64,000 bases of DNA from Nemopilema nomurai (GCA_003864495.1 PEDN01001362.1:433471-497470), one strand, 5' to 3'. Positions 27,983 through 41,806 are shown, numbered from the stretch's first letter. Made by a program: numbers and translations. Notes: generated from the sequence alone by a model not told the origin.

Positions 27983-29075
27983 AATTGATTTGTTCCTGCA
28001 ATACACTCAGGAGATGCCACGTATTTGTCCTAACCGGCAGCAGATCCTTGCTGAGGTATAGCGATTTATGCCGTTGTAAGCTTGGATTCGAATGCCTCAA
28101 GACGATTCCTGTATCCTCTCTTTTATGCATTCATAATACGAAAATCAACGCCCTTGAAATAAAATATTAATACAAACTGCAGCCATTTACGTGAATAATA
28201 TCTCATCAAGATTCATTTTGATTCATCAAGCCATCTGCGCTATGACACGGCATCAGAATATGACAGAAAAACATACGGGCTCCAAATAATTTTGAGCATG
28301 CAAGTGTGAATTCATAAAGCAGCTTTTTAATGTTTCATTCGGCGTTTACAGATTTGCTTACCATTTATAAACTTTAATTAAAATCCACCGCTGTAAACAT
28401 TCATGTTTTTGCCCGAATGAAAATAGTTGTAAGCTTATGCTCTGTCAAGCCAAATGACAAGTATGTTGTTACCGTAAAACGTGTTGCGTTCTTCTGCGCT
28501 CAAAACTTAACAGCGGCCAACAGATTTTGCTCTGCAATGACTCTCTAAGCAAGTCACTAGGAGTCCTGGCGAATATATCTCGAACAAAAGAGATAAAGGT
28601 TATTTTCTATAACGGATAAGTCTTTGGAATGTTGGGTCGACAACCGAGGAAAACCGATCGGTGAAATAACAACAAATAGCAAAGAATTCGTACAGTTTCT
28701 GTTTAATAAACTGACAGCTAACAAACAAAGCTATTTCTAAAGTAAGCATCTGAATGATTGTTTCTATGCTTCCGCAAACAGCCGATTGTGGGACCCATTT
28801 ATCAACTTGCACCCTGACCTGAGTTTGAAAGCGTCTAGATATTGGGATGGAATTTCTTCATGGTAGAATGAGGTTGCTTTACGTGAAAGATTTCTCCCTA
28901 AAACAATTTCTAGGAACAGGAGTGTTCGAACGGCTTGAATTTAATAAATATCTAAAGTAAGCTTCTTTGGATGCAGCAAATTTTCTTTGGATGCATTGCC
29001 AAGTGACTTACAAATCGTTGTCATTATTGGTTTGTACAGGATTTACTAGATGAAAATGTTTTTCGCTGCATTTTT

Positions 29076-29109
29076 TCTCTGGATATAAGCAATCTCTGGA
29101 TATAAGCAA
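29076..29109. repeat. 17-bp tandem duplication
   Basis: The unit TCTCTGGATATAAGCAA occurs twice in perfect tandem. Confidence 0.9.
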
Positions 29110-32100
29110 TGGTAGAAAAACATCCCATGGCAGTATAATTTGATCTATGACACAATAAAGAAATGAAAATTAGAGAATGGATCCAAAGGGTTCAAGAAAA
29201 ATGAATTCACCTAGCTAGAGCCCAAACATTCCGTTTGTTTTGAACAAAATAGGACATGAAATAATACAGGAACTCAAGCCTTACATTGGTCACCTCCTTA
29301 AGAACCATGAGCTGTGTTGGAATTATTTCCTTGTTCCTCAGCGAATTCAATCTATTCACAGAAAATTGACAAATATATCTAATTGTTACATTTTTGGCTC
29401 TAGACAAAAGTAACAGGAAAAATGCTGTATGTTTGGGGGGGGGGGGGGTTAAAGGGGATTTCACTTCTCTGTCTACCATTTCGATTCCTTTAACATCTAG
29501 ACAACATTTTTCATAAATTCAGTCATACCATGTCATGCAAAAATGCCCCTTAATAGTGCCCTATCGAGACTCATAAATGCCCCTTCCAAGGGAGTGACCA
29601 CGTGCCACTTCTATCTGCCCCCATTATCTTTAGATGGTTCCTTTCTCCCTGGCTAAGCCAACTTCCATCACAGGTTAACGATGACATTGATTTTGTTTCT
29701 AATAATAATATCCAGACGAATCTTGTAGCTCGTAAATGAATCTCTCAGCTTGAGATAAAAATTGCAATAAGGTTTGATGGGATTAATTAAGTTACAACTA
29801 ACCAAAATTCTGCGGCTGTTTTAAAAAATTGAGGCCTTTAACAGCAATGCTATGTTTTGAAGAAAAGCATGGGAAAATCATAAACAAAATTATGAACTAA
29901 TTGTTATGTCCTAATTGTACTCAAGAGGTCTTTGTAACTAAAAGAAAAATCCCAGCCCTGATACGAAAGGATGCCAGCTACAATACCCAATAATTAATGA
30001 AAATAGCAATTGTAAGTCGATAAAGCGCCATTTGTTTTCCGTTTCAAGTTTTAGTCTACAAGCAATGTTTTCAACTCAAGGCCACTTTTGCCTGCCCTAT
30101 AAAGCGAACGAATTGGCCTAAAAGTTTTCAGAGTTGCTGAAAAGGATCAATTGAATTGGATCGTCATCCGCTACTGTGATTCATTGAGCTGAATGACTAC
30201 CAAACGAGCATACCAGGTGCTCGCCCGATGACGTAATCGACTCTATTGAACCGAGATACGTAATGGCAAAACGAAGTTTTTTAATGACATTTAAAACAAA
30301 TTATGTTTGCATTAATGTGTATAAATGGAGATTTGAATGATTTAGATGACATTGGATAATCGAGTTTAATTATGAATCCACTTTCAAGTATTCATCTAAT
30401 CCATTGGTTAGAAAGTTGCGAATGAAATACGGCAATTTAGATGAAGCAGATAAAACTTAGGTCTAAACTCACAACGCAATTTCGGCAATGAGATTAGATC
30501 AGGGTTTATGTGTCGCTTATTTTGGTGAGTGGTCCAGAAGAACTGTCATTTTTCAAGAAACAATAATAAAGCATCTTACTTGTTGTCATTCCAGACCGTG
30601 GCGCTAACGGCTTGGCTGGGGGTCTGGATAAGAATGAAGTTGTAGATGTGAATGTGAAATTTTACAAGAATAATTGGCTATTGCTGAGACGAATAGGAAA
30701 ATGTATAACAATGGAAACTTAAATTGTGACAATAAAACAATCAAACTACTCAATTTTAATGTTTTTCAACGATTCGGCACACTAATGGCTAATTGTATAA
30801 TCAAAATCATCGTAAACACAGATCTTCTAGGAATGGCCAGTTGAATCGCCTCTTTAATGATTATTAAAAAAAACTAAAACACAAGGTGGGGACTATTGAG
30901 CTCGGCATCCTGATGATTGTAAAGCTTGATAATTACTTTGAGCTATTCTAATTAAATGAGAGCATAAACAGCTTCTGAAGCGAAGGGAAAACGTCTTGAT
31001 ACAAGGACATTTTTAACTGATAACTTATTCGAATCACCCAACATGTGGGATAAATACAAAATGTAATAATATTAATGGGCTTAGAATTATGATAAGACAT
31101 AATAAAAAGTCAAGGGTATGGGGGCAGTGGAATGGCGATAAAGCTATATCAAGGAAAGAGGACGAAGGTTTGGTGAAGTTTTGTGGTGTGCAGTAGCAGC
31201 TTCTGGTGGTAGTGTAAAGAATCTAATAAATAACAAGAGTGCATTAATAGATAAGTAAAAAGTGTGGAGCTTGAGTTCTGCATAAATTACCTTATCTATG
31301 TATAATGCATAATCATAAAATAACTATGTTATGTTAACTATAAACAAAGTTTTAATAATAATGGCATTACAAAGGCAGCTTACGAGGAGGTGAGCCTAAG
31401 TAACTGCGAAGGAGAGTACTACAAGTCTATTTGCGCGAAAGAACCAGTTGCTGAATCAACATGAATCATCTAAAAGTGTGATCAGAATGAAGGAATGAAT
31501 AAGAGCGTGATTGAAAACAAACAATGGGTAACCAAGCAAATCACGATAGGGATGGTGAGTGATCGACGCGAACCTCCGAGAGATCAAAACAAAGCTAGCG
31601 ATTAAGAAAGCAAAGAGGACAAAGTGTCTGATCAAACATTTGCGAAATTCAGCCGTTTCAACAACTTTGATCGGCTCTCAAACAACAGAAGCCACCGGTC
31701 GCCTAGCAACTGTTCATTTCAAAGAGGAACTCTTTCTTGCGAAACCAGATGTCTGTTGCTTCCTGTTGTGCGATGGCCTGTTTTGATTAAGATCGCTCTC
31801 TTTCGCGGACAAAAAGGCTGAGAATAATTACGCATCCGCAGAGGTGCAGAGTTTCAGCAGGTTGTTATACAGAACAAACTTTGTTCAGTTGTTATTTGCC
31901 GAGCCGGAGAAGACATCATCGACATAGCGAGAAAGCGTGCTTCGAAGGCTTGCCAGTCGGATAGGTAGCGAAGAGACCAGTCTACGGAAACCTCAAGGTA
32001 GGCAATCTCCTAAGAGGCTAAAATTGTTGATAAGTTATATTCTTTGCTACTGAAGGATTGCAAAATAAACGGTGCTTCTTGAAGCAGACATCGCTTAGTC

Positions 32101-32984
32101 GATATCTTAGGACATGAAATCCTTCGTCTAAGATCCGTGAAACTTTGAGTTAAAAGGGCAAGGTACAGAAATACTAACAGCTTATTTTGCTGGGAAAGGC
32201 AATTAAAGACACGGGTATGAATGTTAGTCAATTGACTGGCGTAGAAGATAACAAGAGATGAATCGCTTCTTTGTGATAGTGATTTTCAAAGTAGCCAGCC
32301 ACTTTGTTGGCAACAAAACAGTCGGTTAAGTTGAACTCAAACCAGCAACGGCTGAACGCCAAGGTCATAATCAAAATAAACAATCCAGTCTCAAACCACA
32401 TTTGCTGGGTTCCCAATAGGATATCAACAAGCGTTTATCCGCAGCAGCCAAAAAGCTTCTCCTATCCAGCTTCGTGACCTTCGAAAACGTGCTTCTATCG
32501 GCGAGACGAAGATGTCTCAAGGCCTCCCAGCGGTAGTCTTGCTGTTGAGAACTTCTTTGGGAATGAGGTTCTTGACTTTGCTGGCCTGAAGGCGGCAACG
32601 AAGTTTAGCAATTCAACCACACTGTTTGGTAGCACGGGATCAAAACCACGACAATTTGAAAAAATCTAATTAGCATTTATCTCTCTTTTAGAATCTGAAT
32701 GATTCTTCCAGCCTAGAATCTCTAATTGTACAAATCCCTCCAAATAAAATTTAAATCACCAGCCCTCTTTCGTCTAATCTGGAATATCTCCTTCAGTCCT
32801 CAAATGAATTAATAATCGAGTCAACAGGGAAAGGTGACTATTTCTGCCGATTTGGTGTTTCACTAGCGCGAGATCAGGCTAACCGGTGCACATGGCAACG
32901 TGATACCTGATATGCTGATGTATGGAGCATATTATGTATTTTATAAAGTATAATTGATTTTTCTTGCAGTCTAATAAAACATAG

Positions 32985-33550
32985 ACCAGTATCATGATGT
33001 CACGTGATAGAGAAATCATATCTTACAATGTAATAGAACACTATGAAATAGAGAATTGCACCACAGAAGAGCGCATGACTCATAAAAAATGAAATGATAT
33101 AATGATAAAATAAACACACTTCAAAATGATAATATAAGCATGATGTGATAATGTAAAATGATGAAATATGGCATTGATATGATATAATGTAGTAGAAGGT
33201 AACGTAACATGATTTGATATAAAACGAAATGACATGATAAAGTCAAGTAGAACGTTAAATTCAATACAAATTTATACAATATAATGCAATATCATAAAAT
33301 AAACAATAATTTGAAAAATAACATATAATAACGTATAATATGATATAATATCACAGAATGAAACAATAAAATTTAATATAATATACCAAAAATGATATAC
33401 TTGAAAATCTTCAATATATTAAAATATGATATAATGTTATATATTACAATGAAATATGATAAAACAGAAAACAAAATCATAAGATACAAAACAGTTTTTA
33501 TAATGAAATACAAAAATTATGATTCAACATAATATTGTATAAAATAACTT
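32985..33550. repeat. AT-rich degenerate ATGATATAAT-type repeat
   Basis: More than 500 bp of low-complexity sequence built from words such as ATGATATAAT, ATGATAAAAT and AATATAATA. It ends about 150 bp upstream of the start of claudin-like gene C. Confidence 0.75.
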
Positions 33551-33709
33551 TCCAAGTAAAATCTTGAAGACAAGAGGTGCCATGAATATTGCCAAACTCT
33601 ATAATAATTAATTAAGAAATCTAAGTGATATAGGCGTCATATCCTGAATCACCCTAGTATCTTCACTTGCAGAACAACTCAGGCAGAGAAGTGATCACAG
33701 GGGATCAAG

Positions 33710-35349
33710 ATGTTCACCCTGCGCCCGGTTGCCATGGGAATCATGACAGTGGCGCTGCTGGTTCTCGCCACTTCGATTTGCACCGACGAATGGTACAGCG
33801 TCACCACCATGGCAACGAGAAAGTTTAATGGCCTCTGGAACCACTGCGTACAGTACAACGGAGGAGCGTCCAGCTGCAGCTTTCTTCGCGGATGGGAGGC
33901 TATATCAGAGGGTAGGCTGCACACCTTTCTATACAACCACGACGGAAGAATATGGAAACGGGAATTGAAATGAGAGGGTTTTGTAACATTCATTGACTTC
34001 CCATAATTATTTGGGGACTTTACTTTTGATGAAAATCGCTCCATATCCAAAAAAAGATTTGAAAGTAAAGAAGATAAATACCATAGGGTATTTGACACTT
34101 CTTTCTTTACCCCCATGGCTGAAGCAAACAGAGGGTCAACGGGGGTGGGGGTTGGGAACTTTTTCGGATGTGAACCAGCCATGTTGAGTAGAAGAGTAGA
34201 AGACTTGCGAATTTTCAAATTTGCTCCAGATCTAAACAACTCATTTAATGGCAATGATTACTTTGTTATGGTATGTAGAAATAAACAAATAACTAAGCAC
34301 TAATAATTAATACAACAATACCTCGTTGGAACCTTATTTCCATATTGCCGCCCAGTCAAAGTCTGAGACTCTCACCTTCGAGCAAGCAAAAACGTCTCAA
34401 ATATTGCTTGGGTAGGGTGCCTCATGAACATTGAAATTGATATATCCCTAGCATGTGTTGTTTTATAGAAGAATTATAAAAGTGTGTACCTGTTTTTTGA
34501 TAGATACAATGACAGCCATTCGAGGGTTCTTCGCCTTGGCAATTCTCTTCCAACTTGGAGCAATCATCTATCCGCCATTTTACAAGCAAATGGCAAGTGG
34601 GATAGTGAAACTGGAGTTTATGGCCATACTCTGCTTGATTGCAAGTATGTCTTGTCATATTTTTGCGCAATTGTAAAATTGCCGGAAATATAGCCACAAC
34701 TCCATAGAAGCTTTAAATAAAGTAAAGACAACCTTGATTTGAGAAAAGAGCCCAATTTGGAAAAAGGGTACCGTTAAAGCACTGTCAAGGGGCTGATAAA
34801 AATTTCAAATTCATTACACGCTACCAAACTAGAGTCTACCTAAAGTCGTTTAATTTCATCCCCACAAATTTCCACTGAAACGTAAGCGCCAAATATAGAC
34901 TCAGGAATACTCCTATAGATATTCCAGTTTACACAATTTACACAATTTTTCATGTTTCATTTTCCATATAATCGCCCCCTTTTCCAGATCGCTAAGGTAG
35001 GCCCCTCCTCCTCAAATAGGCGATTGAGCAAATAAACCAGACCGCAGTGGGGCTGCTCTATACAGCTAAAGTTAACTTGTACAGTAGCCTATACTGCTTA
35101 GGTTAGCTATGAAAAGTTTTGATATACTCACAATAATCCACTCTTTCCTTTATAGCCTGCTTCTCTTTCTTGGGAATGATAATCATAACTCATGAAGTGG
35201 CCAACATCCAAGGCTCCAGATTTGGCTGGTCGTACTACCTCGGATGGGCCGGCACGGGGTATCTGCAGTTGGGGCAGCACTCGGAGCCATATCGACACGG
35301 GACGACGTCTACATGGACCAAGGGATGTAACATGGAACACAGGGTGTAG
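33710..35349 (+). CDS. Claudin-like four-span protein, gene C, with frameshift in TM4
   Basis: Three coding exons: 33710-33911, 34504-34644 and 35156-35349, both introns in phase 1. Exon 1 is 202 bp, as in gene A. It encodes TM1 (VAMGIMTVALLVLATSI), DEW, then GLW..C and a second C seven residues on. Exon 2 encodes TM2 (RGFFALAILFQLGAIIY) and the start of TM3. Exon 3 encodes the rest of TM3 and the beginning of TM4 (FGWSYYLGWAG), which aligns with gene B's FSWSFALGWSG. After the run GGGG at 35256-35259 the open frame becomes hydrophilic and ends at 35349 (178 residues in all). The +1-shifted frame instead continues with a hydrophobic, Ala/Gly-rich segment (AVGAALGAI) and stops at 35328-35330, a length close to gene A's 171. 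So one G appears to be missing. Either the gene is recently damaged or the sequence has an error. Confidence 0.78.
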
Positions 35350-38300
35350 TGAGCCTAACTGGACCAAGTTGCAGGACACTGCAATGATTGACAGTAGGTG
35401 CTTGAGAAGGAGCAAACTGCCTCCGCAGGTCTCTAGTGAAGTTGCTTTATTGTCCCAGTAGTGAATTGCAGGAGTTTTTATTGAGACGATATCCAGGCAA
35501 GGAACTGGGATCTAATGACGTCATCAATTCTATGTATGAAAGGGTGGTAGCAATAACTCAAAACTGTTAGCAATTTTGACTAGGATATCATATTGCTGAG
35601 GTTAAGGGGCAGAATGGAGAGAGGCATCGTGTACTTAGGCTAAAATAGAAATTCTTTATGTATACGAACTTTATTTTTAACCATCTTAAACTGAGAAAAT
35701 ATTCATATACAAGAAAGTATTTAAGATCCTTAGAGCTACAATCGCCATAACTCTGGTTTGTAAAAATTAGTTAACACAACGTTATTAACATTTAGCGGAT
35801 TAAAAACTCACAAAATGGAAACTGGCTCTATATGTTGTTCAGATATTTTCCCTGTTTCTAACAAAAAGGTGTAGCCTATCTTCAATTGAAATAATTGCAG
35901 AAAATCTCATCGGGAAAATCGGGCAATGTTGATTTGTCTGTATTTTAGTTTTTCGTTGACTATCCTAAGATAAGATTTATCTTTGAACATTCAGAATTTT
36001 TAGAAATCGGAACCGATTATGGTACAGAGAAATTGACCACGAAATTACGTATAACGGTTTCTCGAAAACAGGCTGGTGTTTCGGCAAGTTCAAAAGTGGG
36101 AAATTAGACCAAAGCAACAAGCGAGCAGTGCTAAAGAGTAATCACTTGAATTATTTTGATACATCACGAGGGCTGAGACCCCTTGACCCCCATTTCGAAA
36201 TCACCCATCCTAACAACATCGATGCCCATAGCCTGGGTGAAGTCTCTAAAATGGGAAGAGTAGAGTATGCGAAATAAAGTGCGAAAGCTTGTCCGGCCTT
36301 ATTTTGAAGAACAACTGAATCTCTTTGATAATTGTTAAAACACTGTTTAGATATTGTTTCGTAGCCAATCCAATCATATGCCAACTTTTCGGCAAATGAC
36401 TTCATTGCTGTATAGAGGCTTTATTGTATTTTATTTCACCTTATTAAATGCAAGGCTGGACAAGCTTTTTCACCTTGTTGTTGAGTCTATACTACACATA
36501 GGAACTCTCCAGAGTCTGCAGGAGGGCTAGATATTCGTTGGTTATACTTTCTCTGTTCGTGAATGTATACTGTTTACGTTTGCAATTTTTGGATGACCTC
36601 ATCGAAAGGACCCCGACACAATTGCACAATGCTAGGAGCTCGAAATAATCCTCTGACACTGAAAAGTTTAAGGGATTTTCGGCTTCTAATACAAAATCCT
36701 TCACGGAGAATTGTAACCCTGAAGAGCGTTGCGAAGCAATGTTTGACGATGTGCACCCATGTTTAAAGCTTTGCCTGGTAACGAAATAATGTTTGCAGCT
36801 TATATACCAAGAAGGCTACGAAGGTCATAATATGTCGAATTCACTGTTCAGTAATCTGGAGTTAAGTCTTCTGCTATGTTTCCATGTGACCCTTAACGCC
36901 TATAGATATTTAAGCGTTAGTTTTCGATAATAAACGTTTTAAATACATTTAATTTTCAAATTCTGCTCACAAATAACTGTGACGCTTAATATTTCTTTAG
37001 AAACTATAATAATAAATGGCTTTTAAGGTGTTGGTAAAAACCTGTTATAATTAAATTGTGTCGAAGAGTAAGCTTTTACGACATATTCTTGTTTTTCGTG
37101 CTTGACAGCAGCTAAATTAGCGAATGCTTATAAAACGAAGGAAGGTTGGAAGAGCACAGGGTCTGTTTATAACATTGGACAGCCGCTGGTCAGTTAGCTC
37201 GCTGTATCAATTAAACTCAATATTTGCATCGAATTCGACGCATGCTCCCTTTATGCAAAGTCATCCGCTGTAACCGAGCCGATTCGTTTGCAGATTCCGG
37301 TCTCGCTCGGGGGAAACCGGTAGACATAGCATAGTTAAGCGCTATTGTATGGACAGAACTGTTTCAAGATAGGCCGCGTGTTCTTTTATGTAAGAATCCT
37401 TATATAATTGCACTATCAAAGAAGGCATAGATTTCTGCGTAAATTTCAACCGATGCAAAAACTGATTAGAGAAGTCTGTTTGTAAAGCTTTTGGAAATGT
37501 CTACTCTTCTAAAGCACAAGTGAGACAATAAATTTTCCTTGTTTATAGTTAGCCAGACTATTGCCTTAAACCATGGCGGCGATACCTGTGTCTATAGAAG
37601 AATAAAACCTGCTCTCCACCAATAACTAACGAGTTAAACCTTGGCTAGAGGTGCAAAAATTATCAAAATTGCAATTAACTGATGAACGGGTTCGCCAGAT
37701 GCTAGCCAAAGCAATAGCTGTATTTAGGACAACGCCCTTAACGTGGGAAGGGATAGGTCGTTAATTATTCAGCGGGCTAATAAATCCTATTCAATGGCGA
37801 TCGTGGAAATGGTGGCTAGATTTGTGATTTGCGAAGCGAGGACAACGTACGTAATGTCACGCCATAGTGGGAGGCTTGAAAATATTTATTAAAAGAAGCA
37901 AATTTTATTCCCAGACGCATTAATAGCATACAGTTTAATGGTAAGAAATAAAATACAACAAAAACAATAAATGATATTACGCGAGGCTGAAGGGTTAGGG
38001 AATGCGCCCCCCCCCCCCCTCCGATTTTGCCGGTCCTGGTAAAGCATGTTTTCCGTTTGTTTTATCTTGAAGGAAGTATTTTAACGCCAATTTATAAAAA
38101 ATACACTGATATTTTTCAAGGCAAAAATGTTGTTTAACGTAAACCATATATTCTTCACGATCCTAAAGTGAAAATTATTGAGGTACTCTAGGTTGAATTA
38201 TTTTTCTAGCCTTGAGATTAACAATATTTGCATCGAGTTCTGAATAGGCATTTTCTGGATCATATAGAAATTATTCCGAATCAAGGTACTGGCGATTTCG

Positions 38301-38410
38301 CGCTTTTGGCAATTGTTCGTTCAAAACATCACCTATGATCTTACTGTCAGAAAACGTTACAACAAAGTTCTAATTACCTTCCGCAAAGCCATTATGGGTA
38401 CGCTAGGTTA

Positions 38411-38495
38411 TACCCTTGGTAGCAGACTCGCTATATATAAAATAAATTAGATGGAGTCTATTGTTTTACATATAGTGACTCTGGTACCCAGGGTA
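38411..38495. other. 85-nt hairpin, microRNA-precursor-like
   Basis: Arms 38411-38442 and 38464-38495 are 32 nt each and complementary at 27 of 32 positions by eye, with a loop of about 21 nt. The mismatches are spaced through the stem, as in natural precursors. The alternative is a decayed mini inverted-repeat element. Neither arm sits in a gene, and transcription is unknown. Confidence 0.45.
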
Positions 38496-40239
38496 GCTAG
38501 GTTGCTGACCAGAAACAATAATATCTTCTAAAATCTCTGAAACCACCAGATATCATCTCAGCATTCAAAAAGGCCTTTCTCACATATCGGGCCAATCCAA
38601 ACTGTTTCTTTCGCTGAATTTTTGTATCTTGACTTATATGATATTTCTGAAGTTATGGTGTTTAAAGTATTTTCCAAATTTTTATGGGAAAGCGATTGCC
38701 TCTGCTTTAACCGAGGCGTTCAATGGAAAATGATCGTCCAGGCAGGTATAGAGGCTTGAAGTACCCTGGGCAGGTATTGTTTGTTACTCAAATTGGGATG
38801 TTTCTAATTCCCATGAAAGAATCAATGGTCCAAAATCAAACAAGGCATTGAATAATATCATAGCAGATCGCAATACGCATTCATTAACTCTGATCATCGA
38901 TTTGTGCAAGCATGTCAAAACTTTTGAAAATAACAATCAAACAAGGCAATTGAAAGTGAATAACAATGTAAGATGATGAGTCTCTGGAACACAGTTCAAA
39001 AACAGCACGGAAAGGAACAAATTGAGAGAAGCAACCTCAAACTTGTAAATACGAAGTGCCCAAATAAAACTTGTTTCAGCTAAAAAGCAAAATCTTTTAG
39101 AGAATCCATATTGTTTTAAAAATACACTGATGACAATTTTCATGCCATTAGGCAAGAAAAAAGTAGTAAAATTTATAGCGTTTGTAGATTAAACACGAAG
39201 ACTATGCGTAGTACAAAAGCAGAGAGACGAATGCTATATTTTGATGGAAAAATCAAAATACGAAGGTAAGGACGTTCACTGATAGTTCGTAATAGCCGGG
39301 AATTCGAAATGTAATTTGAAAGCTCTTGGAAAAACGTGAACAATAGATTCTTACGCGGGAGGTTGAGTCATAAAGAGCTTGAAAAAGAAATAAAAGCCAT
39401 TGAAGAGGACCAAATAATCAAGTCTTTGATTCTACCAGAATGAAAGTCTAAATAATTAAAGTTGCTTAAGACTTTTAAGCGAAAATGCATTTTACCTCGG
39501 CAGACAGATCCTCGTCGGCGCAATAAAAACAAAGGTAAAGATTTCTAAACCAATTTAAAAAACCGGAGCAATATTTTTGGTTTCCTGGAATAAAGGAAAG
39601 GAGAGTTTCTATAAGGTATAGCTTGTTCAGTAAAACGGCACCTAGAAGAAAGTATTTCAAAGAAAACACAAGAAAATAAAATACTAAGTAATCCGTAAAC
39701 TGCCCTACATTGCTTGGACGACCGAAAATCGATAAAGCATAGTCTTGCATTTACATTATTACTTTAAATACAGAACCTGGTTCTCGTTTAAAATAGAATA
39801 TTTCGTGACTTTGCTAAGCTCAAGAGAAACTAAGAAAAACACCTGCATTCGCATGACAAAATAACATAAAAATTTATTTGAACATAAAGACATCCCTCAT
39901 CATCATTTATGCAACTCTTCACGATTCCACCTTTATTTTTCCTCGTCTACTGACAGCCTTCAATTTCTATGGGAAATTGTGAATCGCTGTCAAAAATTTT
40001 GGACATCACTTTGAAAGAACGTGCAAGTATTTGACAAGGTTGGCACAAAGAGTTTAACTTTAGCTGTGTCCTGGTGGACAGTTAACTCAAAGCGACAATG
40101 GTTACAAACACGATGAAGAGCTGAAATGTTTCCTCTGGCATAGATTACATAGGTTCAAAAATGCTTCCGAAAGATAAGTTGAGATATCTAGAGTATAGAG
40201 AAAACACGAAATTATTGTAGGTAAACAGAAGTCGTGTTG

Positions 40240-40392
40240 CTTAACGCCTTAGCTTCCTGATGTCTTAACTTCTTAACGCGCCAACTTCTTAACGCCTTTA
40301 TTAATCAACGGTTTTACGTTTTAACGCCTTAACTTCATAACTTCTTAGCGCCTTAAGATCAAAACTTTTCAACGTTATCGCTTACCTCTTAA
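40240..40392. repeat. TTAACGCC-type minisatellite
   Basis: Repeated words CTTAACGCCTTAACTTCTTAACGC in degenerate tandem over about 150 bp. Confidence 0.8.
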
Positions 40393-40588
40393 TACCATTT
40401 TGAAGAATGTGGAAAACAGGATGGTGAAAGAAAACTAAGAGTAGGAACATCATGTAGACACAAAAATAATACCATGACTCGGCAATGTTAGGGCGAACCA
40501 GCAAAGAATCTCTTACATGCAAAACTGAGGATACTTTTGTAACCCTGCACCTTACTTCAAATACTAAACATCGATTGAATGGTTAGAA

Positions 40589-41057
40589 CAGGGCCTCCGA
40601 CGAAGGGGGAGCCATGGCCCCCGCACTTTTTTGTAAAACAATATATATATAATCACACATTCCGTTGTATTTACAACATTGTGTACATCAAATAGTGAAA
40701 AAAAGTTAGTTTCTCAGGCTTCGTTTGACTGTTCTTCGCCACAACACTCGATCCTGCACCGCTCTTTCGAAGACGGGTCAAGAAGATGGAGAAGATGGAA
40801 GAAGATGGACGGGTCACATGCTGAGACTAGATGATGAAACACCTGTAAAGAAGGCTTTAAGAGAAGCTAGAAGACCTGGAAGAGCCCATAGGGGAAGAAA
40901 AAAGTACATATGGATAACACAAACAATGACCAAAGACTTTAAAGATATGCAGTTAGATGGATGGAATAAAACAATATAGCTTTTCTAAATATATTTTGTT
41001 ATGATTGTTAAAATCCTCCTTGGCCCCTCCACTTTTCAACCTGCGTCGGAGCCCTTG
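40589..41057. mobile_element. Inverted-repeat DNA transposon (non-autonomous), 469 bp
   Basis: The left terminus is CAGGGCCTCCGACG; the right terminus, reverse complemented, is CAAGGGCTCCGACG. The element is flanked by a 5-bp direct repeat TAGAA (40584-40588 and 41058-41062), which fits a target-site duplication. The interior includes a segment related to LINE reverse transcriptase on the plus strand. The superfamily is not assigned. Confidence 0.65.
40725..40979 (+). mobile_element. Fragment of LINE endonuclease-reverse transcriptase C-terminus
   Basis: An 84-codon frame carries the pattern seen downstream of the reverse transcriptase domain in many animal LINE ORF2 proteins: RRWTGHMLRLDDE, then a Lys/Arg-rich stretch (ARRPGRAHRGRKKYIW) and KDFKDMQLDGW. 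The catalytic domain is absent. It lies wholly inside the inverted-repeat element 40589-41057, so it is either a nested insertion or a captured fragment. Confidence 0.65.
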
Positions 41058-41806
41058 TAGAACTAGGTAGGTCAGTACGTGCTACTAGTTTGTAGGGCTG
41101 CTAAAGACTGTTGTTCAGGTTAAAAGCACTGACACGAGAGCGTAAAAATCTTCTTATTAATTCAAAGATTTTATCACGGTCAGCCTTTATCGTTTCAGAG
41201 TTTTCCTGGTTTTATCACACCTTTGCTGTTCGATATAGGTCACATTTTATTACACAATTGGATCAATATCATAAACTAACAAACTTTGTGTAATCCTGTA
41301 AAGTGTCATGCGAATACCATATTATCTAGAACGTGTACTTGTATCGCTAACTTGTATACTCCACTTAAAAGGTGTGTATCCCTAGATGATCAGAACTAAC
41401 CCTGGACATTGCATAATTGGGCAAAACTAAAAAAAACCATGCTGCTAAAATATTCTATTGCCAGACATTTATGAGCAAACTTCCAACACCATGGCAGGTG
41501 TTGGTGCAATAATAATATTCTTTTTCCAGCATATACCAATACAGCATTTGTAAGAAATGTTTATGAATGAGATAATTTCACATCCTTAAGAAGAAACCAT
41601 CTTGAACAAAAAAACTGTCTTTGTTTTGATTAAGCTTATTTGTAACGACATCTTCCGATTAAACATGCTGCCAACTTCAGCCGAAGATTACTTGACAGGT
41701 ATTGCAAGTCCACAAGACGTACGAATTCCGAGCTGTATAATTTGGTGCATTGTTTATAAGACATTTAGTGCTGAGCGCTCAATGTAGTTTGCCTGGATTC
41801 AGCGCC

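Larger units (their letters stand above)
27983..33709. other. Intergenic stretch between divergent claudin-like genes B and C
   Basis: No supported exon. This is the divergent upstream region of gene B (minus) and gene C (plus). It contains a 17-bp tandem duplication at 29076-29109, a G homopolymer near 29437-29450, and a long AT-rich degenerate repeat at 32985-33550 just upstream of gene C. Confidence 0.5.
35350..41806. other. Gene-free stretch between claudin-like genes C and D
   Basis: No supported exon. It includes a strong hairpin (38411-38495), a C homopolymer near 38008-38022, a TTAACGCC-type repeat (40240-40392) and an inverted-repeat transposon (40589-41057) containing a LINE fragment. 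Confidence 0.5.

Noticed and set aside
29437..29450. Homopolymer G run, with similar C runs near 38008 and 52538, considered as structural elements
   Set aside because: Single homopolymers; likely slippage-prone sequence with uncertain length rather than functional motifs.
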